The notes: generated from the letters alone by a model not told the origin. Positions 1-6,031 are shown, numbered from the stretch's first letter. The stretch is DNA of 8,159 bases from CBIFWW01 sp966186435 (GCA_966186435.1 CBIFWW010000144.1:1-8159); one strand, 5' to 3'. A program made the numbers and translations.

Positions 1-2
1 AT

Positions 3-32
3 CGTATATTTTGCTTACGTTGGGATTGAAAA
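3..32 (-). promoter_or_regulatory. possible divergent sigma-70 promoter
   Basis: On the minus strand, TTTTCA (27-32) and TATACG (3-8) are separated by 18 bases; each matches the sigma-70 hexamers at four of six positions. In E. coli the RNA-binding protein gene yhbY is divergent from rlmE, so a leftward promoter would be expected near here, but its coding sequence would lie outside the window. The proposed -35 overlaps the -35 of the sigma-32 promoter on the other strand. This is a weak, pattern-only call. Confidence 0.22.
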
Positions 33-53
33 CGGGTCATTCTACCGCCATCT
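25..53 (+). promoter_or_regulatory. sigma-32 heat-shock promoter of rlmE-ftsH
   Basis: ATTGAAA at 25-31 differs by one base from the sigma-32 -35 consensus CTTGAAA. CGCCATCT at 46-53 differs by one defined base from the -10 consensus CCCCATnT. The 14-base spacer is in the normal range. Transcription would start near position 60, giving a leader of about 60 bases before rlmE. The E. coli rlmE-ftsH (ftsJ-hflB) operon is known to be heat inducible through sigma-32, so site and genes agree. The match is seen directly; activity is inferred. Confidence 0.75.
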
Positions 54-122
54 CCCAAATATAGCCAAAAAAGCAGCGTGCATTTTGGTAAGTGGGTGCG
101 ATGAACCCAAACGGAATAAGAA

Positions 123-752
123 ATGACAGGTAAAAAGCGTTCTGCAAGTTCGAGCCGCTGGCTCCAGGAACACTTTAGCGATAAATATGTTCAACAGGCG
201 CAGAAAAAAGGTTTACGTTCCCGTGCCTGGTTTAAACTTGATGAAATTCAGCAAAGTGACAACTTGTTTAAACCCGGTATGACGATTGTCGACCTTGGCG
301 CAGCGCCCGGCGGGTGGTCCCAATATGCGGTAACGCAAATCGGGAACAAAGGCCGTATCATCGCTTGCGATCTTCTACCTATGGATCCAATTGTTGGTGT
401 GGACTTCCTCCAGGGCGATTTTCGTGATGAATTAGTGCTAAAAGCATTGATGGAACGCGTCGGTGACAGCAAAGTTCAGGTTGTGATGTCAGATATGGCG
501 CCAAACATGAGTGGAACACCTGCGGTAGATATTCCCCGTTCCATGTATCTGGTTGAACTGGCTCTTGATATGTGTCGGGATGTTCTGGCCCCCGGCGGTA
601 ATTTTGTAGTGAAGGTATTTCAGGGGGATGGTTTTGACGAGTATTTGCGCCAAATCCGCGCTCTGTTTACCAAAGTGAAAGTACGTAAGCCGGACTCTTC
701 TCGTGCCCGCTCACGCGAAGTATACATTGTAGCGACTGGGCGCAAAATTTAG
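123..752 (+). CDS. rlmE: 23S rRNA (uridine-2552 2'-O) methyltransferase RlmE
   Basis: RlmE (RrmJ/FtsJ) is an S-adenosylmethionine-dependent enzyme that methylates the 2'-O of U2552 in the A loop of 23S rRNA, a late step of 50S maturation in the cytoplasm. The 209-residue product has the same length as the E. coli enzyme. The Rossmann methyltransferase fold is visible from about residue 30, with the SAM loop DLGAAPGGW at 57-65 and acidic SAM contacts at D83 and D99. The catalytic residues K38, D124, K164 and E199 are all present at the E. coli positions. The N-terminal 20 residues are basic and serine-rich, as usual. The ATG at 123 is chosen for length and start sequence; its ribosome site (GGA at 113-115) is weak. 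It is the first gene of a heat-shock unit with ftsH, 111 bases downstream. Identification is secure. Confidence 0.97.
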   Translation: MTGKKRSASSSRWLQEHFSDKYVQQAQKKGLRSRAWFKLDEIQQSDNLFKPGMTIVDLGAAPGGWSQYAVTQIGNKGRIIACDLLPMDPIVGVDFLQGDFRDELVLKALMERVGDSKVQVVMSDMAPNMSGTPAVDIPRSMYLVELALDMCRDVLAPGGNFVVKVFQGDGFDEYLRQIRALFTKVKVRKPDSSRARSREVYIVATGRKI

Positions 753-763
753 GTTGAGGCTTC

Positions 764-795
764 AGGTACCGCAGGCAGGAAATGCCTGGGTATTT
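764..795 (+). other. hairpin in the rlmE-ftsH gap
   Basis: CAGGCA (772-777) pairs perfectly with TGCCTG (783-788) around a GGAAA loop. After one bulged G at 771, pairing continues between 764-770 and 789-795, including two G-U pairs, for about 13 pairs in all. A short TTTT follows at 793-796, partly inside the stem. It could be a weak terminator or attenuator, or a stabilising or processing site that sets the ftsH to rlmE ratio. The structure is seen; the role is not known. Confidence 0.45.
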
Positions 796-851
796 TGAAA
801 TCCCTTAGATTTATAGTACCCTGACGCTGTTTGTTAACACAGTTGTAATAT

Positions 852-855
852 GAGG
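852..855 (+). promoter_or_regulatory. ftsH ribosome binding site, supports a UUG start
   Basis: GAGG lies 8 bases before TTG at 864 but 17 bases before ATG at 873. The spacing favours initiation at UUG, giving the N-terminus MSDMAKN, although some annotations of E. coli FtsH begin at the inner methionine. Confidence 0.6.
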
Positions 856-863
856 TTAATCCC

Positions 864-2789
864 TTGAGTGACATGGCGAAAAACCTAATACTCTGGTTAG
901 TCATCGCAGTCGTGCTGATGTCTGTATTCCAGAGCTTTGGGCCCAGCGAGTCTAATGGCCGTAGGGTGGACTACTCTACCTTCCTGCAAGAAGTTAATCA
1001 GGATCAGGTTCGCGAAGCGCGTATCAATGGACGTGAGATCAACGTTACCAAGAAAGATAGTAATCGATACTCGACTTACATCCCTGTAAATGATCCCAAA
1101 CTGCTTGATAACCTCCTGACCAAAAACGTAAAAGTTGTTGGTGAACCACCTGAAGAGCCAAGCCTGTTGGCTTCTATCTTCATCTCCTGGTTCCCTATGC
1201 TTCTGCTGATTGGGGTCTGGATCTTCTTCATGCGCCAAATGCAGGGGGGCGGTGGCAAAGGCGCCATGTCCTTCGGTAAGAGCAAGGCGCGCATGCTGAC
1301 CGAAGACCAAATCAAAACCACCTTTGCTGATGTCGCTGGTTGTGATGAAGCGAAAGAAGAGGTGGGTGAACTGGTTGAATACCTGCGTGAGCCGAGCCGC
1401 TTCCAGAAACTGGGCGGTAAAATCCCTAAAGGCGTTCTGATGGTGGGGCCTCCGGGTACCGGTAAAACCCTGCTGGCGAAAGCCATTGCGGGCGAAGCAA
1501 AAGTCCCGTTCTTCACTATCTCCGGTTCTGACTTCGTAGAAATGTTCGTGGGTGTGGGTGCGTCCCGTGTCCGTGACATGTTCGAACAAGCTAAAAAAGC
1601 GGCACCGTGCATCATCTTTATTGATGAAATCGATGCGGTAGGCCGTCAGCGTGGTGCTGGTCTGGGCGGTGGTCACGATGAACGTGAACAGACCCTGAAC
1701 CAAATGCTGGTTGAAATGGACTGCTTCGAAGGTAACGAAGGTATCATCGTTATTGCTGCAACTAACCGTCCTGATGTACTGGACCCAGCCCTGCTGCGTC
1801 CTGGCCGTTTTGACCGTCAGGTTGTAGTAGGTCTGCCAGACGTACGTGGCCGTGAACAGATCCTTAAAGTTCACATGCGCCGTGTGCCGCTGTCCCCGGA
1901 CATTGATGCTGCAATTATCGCTCGTGGTACGCCAGGCTTCTCTGGTGCGGATCTGGCTAACCTGGTTAACGAAGCTGCCCTGTTTGCTGCCCGTGGCAAC
2001 AAACGCGTGGTATCCATGGTGGAATTCGAAAAAGCCAAAGACAAAATCATGATGGGTGCTGAGCGCCGCTCCATGGTGATGACGGAAGCCCAGAAAGAAT
2101 CCACCGCTTATCACGAAGCAGGTCACGCGATTATTGGTCGCCTGGTACCGGAACACGATCCGGTCCATAAAGTCACTATTATCCCGCGCGGTCGTGCATT
2201 GGGTGTGACCTTCTTCCTGCCGGAAGGGGACGCAATCAGCGCCAGCCGTCAGAAACTGGAAAGCCAGATCTCCACACTGTACGGTGGCCGTTTGGCCGAA
2301 GAGATCATCTACGGTCAGGAACATGTTTCTACCGGTGCGTCTAACGACATTAAAGTAGCGACTAACCTGGCACGTAACATGGTGACTCAGTGGGGCTTCT
2401 CCGACAAACTTGGTCCATTGCTGTATGCGGAAGAAGACGGTGAAGTGTTCCTCGGCCGTAGTGTGGCAAAAGCCAAGCATATGTCTGATGAAACGGCCCG
2501 TATCATCGACCAGGAAGTAAAAGCGCTGATTGAACGTAACTACGAACGCGCTCGCCAAATCCTGAACGATAATGCTGACATCCTGCACTCGATGAAAGAT
2601 GCGCTCATGAAATATGAGACCATTGATGCGCCACAAATTGATGATCTGATGGCTCGCCGGGACGTTCGCCCGCCAGCTGGTTGGGAAGATCCGGGTGCAT
2701 CGAACAATTCTGATAGCAACGGTGGTGCTCCACGTGCTCCGCGTCCGGTCGATGATCCGCGCACGCCGAATCCGGGCAACACAATGTGA
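864..2789 (+). CDS. ftsH: ATP-dependent zinc metalloprotease FtsH (HflB)
   Basis: FtsH is a hexameric inner-membrane AAA+ protease with its active part in the cytoplasm. In E. coli it degrades sigma-32, LpxC, SsrA-tagged proteins and unassembled membrane proteins. Numbered from the UUG start (641 residues): membrane helix 7-24, periplasmic domain about 25-101, membrane helix 102-123, Walker A GPPGTGKT 195-202 (K201), pore FVG 228-230, Walker B with D254/E255, arginine fingers R312/R315, zinc site HEAGH 417-421 with third ligand E479. All key residues are present. Two oddities stand out. Residue 287 is Cys (TGC at 1722) where the family has Gly in the MDGF segment. The frame ends in TGA right after NTM, where E. 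coli continues SEQLGDK; the codons after the stop still spell EQPSGK to a TAA at 2808. The ATG at 873 is an alternative start, giving 638 residues. Confidence 0.97.
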   Translation: MSDMAKNLILWLVIAVVLMSVFQSFGPSESNGRRVDYSTFLQEVNQDQVREARINGREINVTKKDSNRYSTYIPVNDPKLLDNLLTKNVKVVGEPPEEPSLLASIFISWFPMLLLIGVWIFFMRQMQGGGGKGAMSFGKSKARMLTEDQIKTTFADVAGCDEAKEEVGELVEYLREPSRFQKLGGKIPKGVLMVGPPGTGKTLLAKAIAGEAKVPFFTISGSDFVEMFVGVGASRVRDMFEQAKKAAPCIIFIDEIDAVGRQRGAGLGGGHDEREQTLNQMLVEMDCFEGNEGIIVIAATNRPDVLDPALLRPGRFDRQVVVGLPDVRGREQILKVHMRRVPLSPDIDAAIIARGTPGFSGADLANLVNEAALFAARGNKRVVSMVEFEKAKDKIMMGAERRSMVMTEAQKESTAYHEAGHAIIGRLVPEHDPVHKVTIIPRGRALGVTFFLPEGDAISASRQKLESQISTLYGGRLAEEIIYGQEHVSTGASNDIKVATNLARNMVTQWGFSDKLGPLLYAEEDGEVFLGRSVAKAKHMSDETARIIDQEVKALIERNYERARQILNDNADILHSMKDALMKYETIDAPQIDDLMARRDVRPPAGWEDPGASNNSDSNGGAPRAPRPVDDPRTPNPGNTM

Positions 2790-2842
2790 GAACAGCCAAG
2801 CGGCAAATAATTTACCGCTAGCTGATATGCATTGATCGATAT

Positions 2843-2870
2843 AAAACCCCGGGCATCCCCCGGGGTTTTT
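2843..2870 (+). terminator. intrinsic terminator after ftsH
   Basis: ACCCCGGG (2846-2853) pairs perfectly with CCCGGGGT (2859-2866) around a CATCC loop, followed by five T's. Flanking A's at 2843-2845 can extend the stem into the T tract and suggest some activity in both directions. It should end much of the rlmE-ftsH transcript and lower readthrough into folP. Confidence 0.88.
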
Positions 2871-2906
2871 GTCGTTTTAAAACTATTAACACGCCAAGGA
2901 ACCCTT

Positions 2907-3755
2907 ATGAAACTTGTCGCCCAGGGCACGACGCTGGATCTTTCCCACCCGCACGTCATGGGGATTTTGAATGTCACCCCTGACTCTTTCTCTGATGGTG
3001 GGCAGCACAATTCATTGGTGGAGGCCGTAAAACACGCCAACCTGATGATCAATGCCGGGGCCACCATTATTGATGTAGGTGGCGAGTCAACCCGCCCTGG
3101 AGCTGCGGAAGTCAGCGTGGATGAAGAACTGGCGCGGGTAATCCCGGTAGTTGAAGCGCTGGCCCAGCGTTTTGAAGTCTGGATTTCCGTGGACACCTCT
3201 AAACCGGCGGTGATTCGTGAATCCGCTAACGCCGGCGCTCATATCATCAATGATATCCGCTCGTTGCAGGAACCGGGTGCGCTGGAGGCTGCGGCGGAAA
3301 CCGGCCTACCAGTTTGCCTGATGCACATGCAGGGTGAACCTAAAACCATGCAGCAAGCGCCGGGGTATAAAGACGTGTTTGCTGATGTTTGGGGGTTCTT
3401 CGAACAGCAAATTAGCCGTTGTAACGCGGCAGGCATCGCAAAAGATAAATTGCTGCTCGACCCAGGCTTCGGTTTCGGTAAAAATCTGCACCATAATTAC
3501 CAGCTTCTGGCCCGGCTTTCTGAATTTCACCAGTTTGAATTACCACTCCTGGTGGGAATGTCGCGTAAAACGATGGTTGGCCAGCTATTAAACGTCGGGC
3601 CGGATCAGCGCCTGAGCGGTAGCCTGGCCTGCGCTGTCATTGCAGCAATGCAAGGGGCGCATATCCTCCGCGTTCACGATGTAAAGGAAACGGTTGAGGC
3701 GATGCGAGTGGTGGAAGCCACGCTTTCTGAAAAGGAATACAAGCACTATGAGTAA
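2907..3755 (+). CDS. folP: dihydropteroate synthase
   Basis: FolP condenses 6-hydroxymethyl-7,8-dihydropterin diphosphate with p-aminobenzoate to give dihydropteroate, the sulfonamide-targeted step of folate synthesis in the cytoplasm. The 282-residue product has the E. coli length and a TIM-barrel pattern. The motif GILNVTPDSFSDGG (19-32) and the loop GGESTRPGA (58-66) are intact. Substrate-binding residues N22, T62, R63, D96, N115, D185, K221, R255 and H257 are all present. Positions linked to sulfonamide resistance, F28 and P64, carry the sensitive-type residues. The ATG at 2907 has AAGGA six bases upstream; a longer in-frame extension from TTG 2832 would run through the terminator and is rejected. 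The last 8 bases overlap the start of glmM. No convincing promoter lies between the terminator and the gene, so expression may depend on readthrough or on a promoter within ftsH. Confidence 0.97.
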   Translation: MKLVAQGTTLDLSHPHVMGILNVTPDSFSDGGQHNSLVEAVKHANLMINAGATIIDVGGESTRPGAAEVSVDEELARVIPVVEALAQRFEVWISVDTSKPAVIRESANAGAHIINDIRSLQEPGALEAAAETGLPVCLMHMQGEPKTMQQAPGYKDVFADVWGFFEQQISRCNAAGIAKDKLLLDPGFGFGKNLHHNYQLLARLSEFHQFELPLLVGMSRKTMVGQLLNVGPDQRLSGSLACAVIAAMQGAHILRVHDVKETVEAMRVVEATLSEKEYKHYE

Positions 3756-5085
3756 CCGTAAATATTTTGGCACCGACGGTATCCGCGGCCGCGTGGGTGA
3801 TACACCGATCACCCCTGACTTTGTCCTTAAGCTTGGTTGGGCTGCGGGTAAGGTATTAGCCCGCCACGGTTCTCGTAAGATCATTATCGGTAAAGATACC
3901 CGCATTTCTGGTTATATGCTGGAATCGGCTCTGGAAGCCGGTCTGGCGGCAGCGGGGCTGTCAGCCTCCTTTACTGGGCCAATGCCGACCCCGGCTGTGG
4001 CCTATTTGACCCGCACTTTTCGTGCTGAAGCCGGGATCGTGATATCTGCTTCCCACAACCCGTTCTACGACAATGGCATTAAATTCTTCTCCATCGATGG
4101 CACCAAACTGCCGGATGAAGTGGAAGAGGCCATTGAGGCCGAGCTGGAAAAAGAAATCAGCTGCGTCGATTCCGCTGAACTGGGTAAGGCCAGCCGCATC
4201 GTCGATGCCGCCGGGCGCTATATCGAATTCTGCAAAGGCACATTCCCTAATGAGCTGAGCCTGCGCGAATTAAAAATTGTGGTGGACTGTGCCAACGGTG
4301 CAACTTACCACATCGCCCCAAGCGTATTCCGCGAGTTAGGCGCAAACGTGATTGCCGTGGGCTGCGACCCCGATGGCGTAAACATCAACGCCAAATGCGG
4401 CGCCACCGATGTGCGTATGCTTCAGGAGCGCGTGCTGGCGGAAAAAGCTGACTTCGGTATCGCCTTTGATGGCGATGGCGACCGTGTCATCATGGTTGAC
4501 CATGAAGGCAACAAAGTGGATGGCGACCAGATCCTCTACATCATTGCCCGCGAAGGCTTGCGTCAGGGCCAGTTGCGCGGTGGTGCAGTCGGTACGCTGA
4601 TGAGTAATATGGGTCTTGAGCTGGCGCTTAAGCAATTGGGCATTCCGTTTACCCGTGCCAAAGTGGGTGACCGCTACGTGCTGGAAAAAATGCAGGAGAA
4701 GGGCTGGCGCATCGGGGCTGAAAACTCCGGCCACGTGATCCTGCTGGATAAAACCACCACTGGGGACGGCATCGTAGCGGCTCTGCAAGTAGTAGCTGCC
4801 ATCGCCCGTAATCATATGACGCTGCATGACCTGTGTAGTGGCATGAAGCTGTTCCCGCAAATCCTGGTGAACGTGCGTTACACCGCTGGCTCCATCGATC
4901 CATTGCAGGATGAAAAAGTCCAGGCCGTGACCGCCGCAGTAGAAGCTGAGCTGGGTAGTCGTGGCCGGGTATTACTACGGAAATCGGGGACTGAGCCATT
5001 AATCCGAGTGATGGTGGAAGGTGAAGTAGAAAGCCAGGTCGTAGAGATGGCAAACCGTATTGCCGATGCAGTAAAAGCAGTATAA
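3748..5085 (+). CDS. glmM: phosphoglucosamine mutase
   Basis: GlmM interconverts glucosamine-6-phosphate and glucosamine-1-phosphate on the route to UDP-GlcNAc, which feeds peptidoglycan and lipopolysaccharide. The 445-residue product has the E. coli length and the four-domain alpha-D-phosphohexomutase layout. The phosphorylated serine is S102 in SASHNP (100-105). The magnesium loop DGDGDR is at 241-246, the sugar-binding loop GAENSGH at 323-329 and the phosphate-binding loop RKSGTEPLIR at 411-420. The ATG at 3748 lies inside the end of folP (ATGAGTAA), pointing to translational coupling; AAGGA at 3732-3736 is 11 bases upstream. An in-frame extension from 3694 within folP would add 18 residues with no family match and is rejected. 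The gene is essential in E. coli. Confidence 0.97.
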   Translation: MSNRKYFGTDGIRGRVGDTPITPDFVLKLGWAAGKVLARHGSRKIIIGKDTRISGYMLESALEAGLAAAGLSASFTGPMPTPAVAYLTRTFRAEAGIVISASHNPFYDNGIKFFSIDGTKLPDEVEEAIEAELEKEISCVDSAELGKASRIVDAAGRYIEFCKGTFPNELSLRELKIVVDCANGATYHIAPSVFRELGANVIAVGCDPDGVNINAKCGATDVRMLQERVLAEKADFGIAFDGDGDRVIMVDHEGNKVDGDQILYIIAREGLRQGQLRGGAVGTLMSNMGLELALKQLGIPFTRAKVGDRYVLEKMQEKGWRIGAENSGHVILLDKTTTGDGIVAALQVVAAIARNHMTLHDLCSGMKLFPQILVNVRYTAGSIDPLQDEKVQAVTAAVEAELGSRGRVLLRKSGTEPLIRVMVEGEVESQVVEMANRIADAVKAV

Positions 5086-5098
5086 TTTCAGGCGTATG

Positions 5099-5146
5099 TG
5101 GCCGCTGTGAACGCAGTGGCCATTGCGGTGATGATTTTTTCCGCAA
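5099..5146 (+). other. two adjacent hairpins after glmM
   Basis: TGGCCGCTG (5099-5107) pairs with CAGTGGCCA (5114-5122), nine pairs with one G-U and a six-base loop. Directly after it, TTGCGG (5123-5128) pairs with CCGCAA (5141-5146), and its 12-base loop contains six T's at 5135-5140. Neither hairpin has a T tract at its base, so neither is a textbook terminator. They may protect the glmM 3' end, be a processing signal, or form a small RNA 3' end. The structure is seen directly; the function is open. Confidence 0.45.
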
Positions 5147-5172
5147 TCAATACGTTATTCATAAATTGCCCC

Positions 5173-5201
5173 TTGCCTTGCTGATACGCTTTGGTTAGTA
5201 T
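5173..5201 (+). promoter_or_regulatory. candidate sigma-70 promoter of secG-leuU
   Basis: TTGCCT (5173-5178) and TAGTAT (5196-5201) are exactly 17 bases apart; each matches its consensus at four of six positions. It lies in the 204-base gap between glmM and secG, downstream of the hairpin pair, where a promoter would be expected. The leader to secG would be about 80 bases. It contains two small hairpins: 5207-5220 (CCCGC/GTGGG, TTCA loop) and 5260-5274. Confidence 0.4.
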
Positions 5202-5259
5202 TCACACCCGCTTCAGTGGGGAAAGGCAATGACTCCACTATATTGGTTGAAGCCAGGTG

Positions 5260-5274
5260 TGCGGTAAACCCGCA
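5260..5274 (+). other. small hairpin beside the secG ribosome site
   Basis: TGCGG (5260-5264) pairs with CCGCA (5270-5274) around TAAAC. The last paired base is the first A of the AAGGA ribosome site (5274-5278), so pairing sits right against the site and could mildly tune secG translation. A short stem such as this can also arise by chance. Confidence 0.3.
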
Positions 5275-5289
5275 AGGAATAGGTTGATT

Positions 5290-5622
5290 ATGTACGAAGC
5301 TCTTTTAGTAGTTTTCCTTATTGTAGCGTTGGCACTTGTTGGCCTGATCATGCTGCAACAGGGTAAAGGCGCTGATATGGGAGCCTCCTTCGGAGCAGGC
5401 GCTTCCGCTACGCTGTTTGGTTCAAGTGGTTCTGGTAACTTCATGACCCGCATGACGGCGCTGCTGGCAACGTTATTCTTCATCATCAGTCTGGTGCTGG
5501 GTAACATCAATAGCAACAAAACCAATAAAGGTAGCGAATGGGAAAATCTGAGTGCACCGGTGAAAACCGAACAAACTCAACCAGCTGCTCCGGCTAAGCC
5601 GACCAGCGATATCCCGAACTAA
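5290..5622 (+). CDS. secG: Sec translocon subunit SecG
   Basis: SecG is the small auxiliary subunit of the SecYEG channel in the inner membrane and aids SecA-driven protein export. The 110-residue product matches the E. coli length. It has two membrane helices, about 3-22 and 54-72, joined by a cytoplasmic loop rich in Gly, Ala and Ser containing QQGKGADMGASFGAG (23-37), the family signature. The C-terminal tail from about 73 is polar and Pro/Ala/Thr-rich. The ATG at 5290 is chosen over an in-frame GTG at 5257, because AAGGA at 5274-5278 lies between the two and the family begins MYEALL. The leuU tRNA begins 14 bases after the stop with no terminator between, so the two are probably cotranscribed and the tRNA is cut out of the message. 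Confidence 0.97.
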   Translation: MYEALLVVFLIVALALVGLIMLQQGKGADMGASFGAGASATLFGSSGSGNFMTRMTALLATLFFIISLVLGNINSNKTNKGSEWENLSAPVKTEQTQPAAPAKPTSDIPN

Positions 5623-5636
5623 AAAGTAGTATCCGT

Positions 5637-5723
5637 GCCGAGGTGGTGGAATTGGTAGACACGCTACCTTGAGGTGGTAGTGCCCAATAGGGCTTACGGG
5701 TTCAAGTCCCGTCCTCGGTACCA
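5637..5723 (+). tRNA. leuU: tRNA-Leu (anticodon GAG)
   Basis: This is a complete 87-base class II tRNA with encoded CCA (5721-5723). The acceptor stem is GCCGAGG with CCTCGGT, including a G-U at the first pair. The anticodon arm is CTACC-TTGAGGT-GGTAG, with anticodon GAG at 5671-5673, reading CUC and CUU. The long variable arm (TGCCCAATAGGGCT region) is typical of leucine tRNAs, and the T arm ends in GTTCAAGTC. It follows secG closely and probably shares its transcript. Confidence 0.97.
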
Positions 5724-5735
5724 AATCTCTATTAC

Positions 5736-5764
5736 TTGCATTTTATGCAATTTCGGCGTACTAT
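5736..5764 (+). promoter_or_regulatory. metY promoter
   Basis: TTGCAT (5736-5741) and TACTAT (5759-5764) are exactly 17 bases apart, and the -10 lies 15 bases before the tRNA. A GC-rich stretch (TCGCACG) follows the -10, the kind of discriminator seen at growth-rate-controlled stable-RNA promoters. The -35 is the left arm of a perfect inverted repeat, TTGCAT-TTT-ATGCAA. The likely start, near 5771, leaves a 5' leader of about nine bases for RNase P to remove. Confidence 0.65.
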
Positions 5765-5779
5765 TCGCACGTTTTCGGA

Positions 5780-5856
<77 letters not shown>

Positions 5857-5869
5857 CTTTCCCTTTGAG

Positions 5870-5929
5870 TTATTTTTCAAATATACTGTTTAGACAGGTC
5901 TGGTCTTTACACCCGGTTTTGAAAAATAA
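5870..5929 (+). repeat. perfect 12-base inverted repeat after metY
   Basis: TTATTTTTCAAA (5870-5881) and TTTGAAAAATAA (5918-5929) are exact reverse complements separated by 36 bases. The interior holds a small hairpin, CTGT/ACAG at 5886-5897. An AT-rich stem just past the tRNA end could guide RNase E or RNase III processing of the metY precursor or act in the operon leader. Further stems follow at 5951-5963 (CCGCA/TGCGG) and 5964-5976 (TGAAC/GTTCA). This and the two terminators below account for the 212-base gap between metY and rimP; I see no gene in it. Confidence 0.6.
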
Positions 5930-5983
5930 TTCTTCCGGAAAGTTACCGGCCCGCACATTGCGGTGAACAGGGTTCAGTTATAT

Positions 5984-6009
5984 AAAGCCCCGATTTATCG
6001 GGGTTTTTT
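5984..6009 (+). terminator. intrinsic terminator between metY and rimP
   Basis: CCCCGA (5988-5993) pairs perfectly with TCGGGG (5998-6003) around a TTTA loop, followed by six T's (6004-6009). A's at 5984-5986 can pair into the T tract. It should end most metY transcripts. As no clear promoter precedes rimP, readthrough here probably feeds rimP-nusA-infB, as known for the E. coli operon. Confidence 0.88.
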
Positions 6010-6031
6010 GTTATCTGACGATAGAATAACT

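Noticed and set aside
795..817. Possible ftsH-specific promoter (TTGAAA 795-800, TATAGT 812-817)
   Set aside because: The -10-like hexamer is good, but the spacer is only 11 bases and no -35 match exists at 16-18 bases, so I do not call it.
897..2636. 579-codon open frame on the minus strand across ftsH
   Set aside because: It is fully antisense to an intact conserved gene, has no family resemblance, and its His/Phe-rich composition is what GC-biased codons give when read backwards.
2811..2845. Possible folP promoter (TTTACC 2811-2816, TATAAA 2840-2845)
   Set aside because: The spacer would be 23 bases, far outside the usable range, and the -10 sits in the terminator stem.
2540..3196. 218-codon minus-strand frame across the ftsH end and folP start
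   Set aside because: It spans the terminator and two real genes in antisense, with no ribosome site or recognisable protein.
4649..5146. 165-codon minus-strand frame across glmM
   Set aside because: Low-complexity antisense shadow of glmM with no ribosome site noted.
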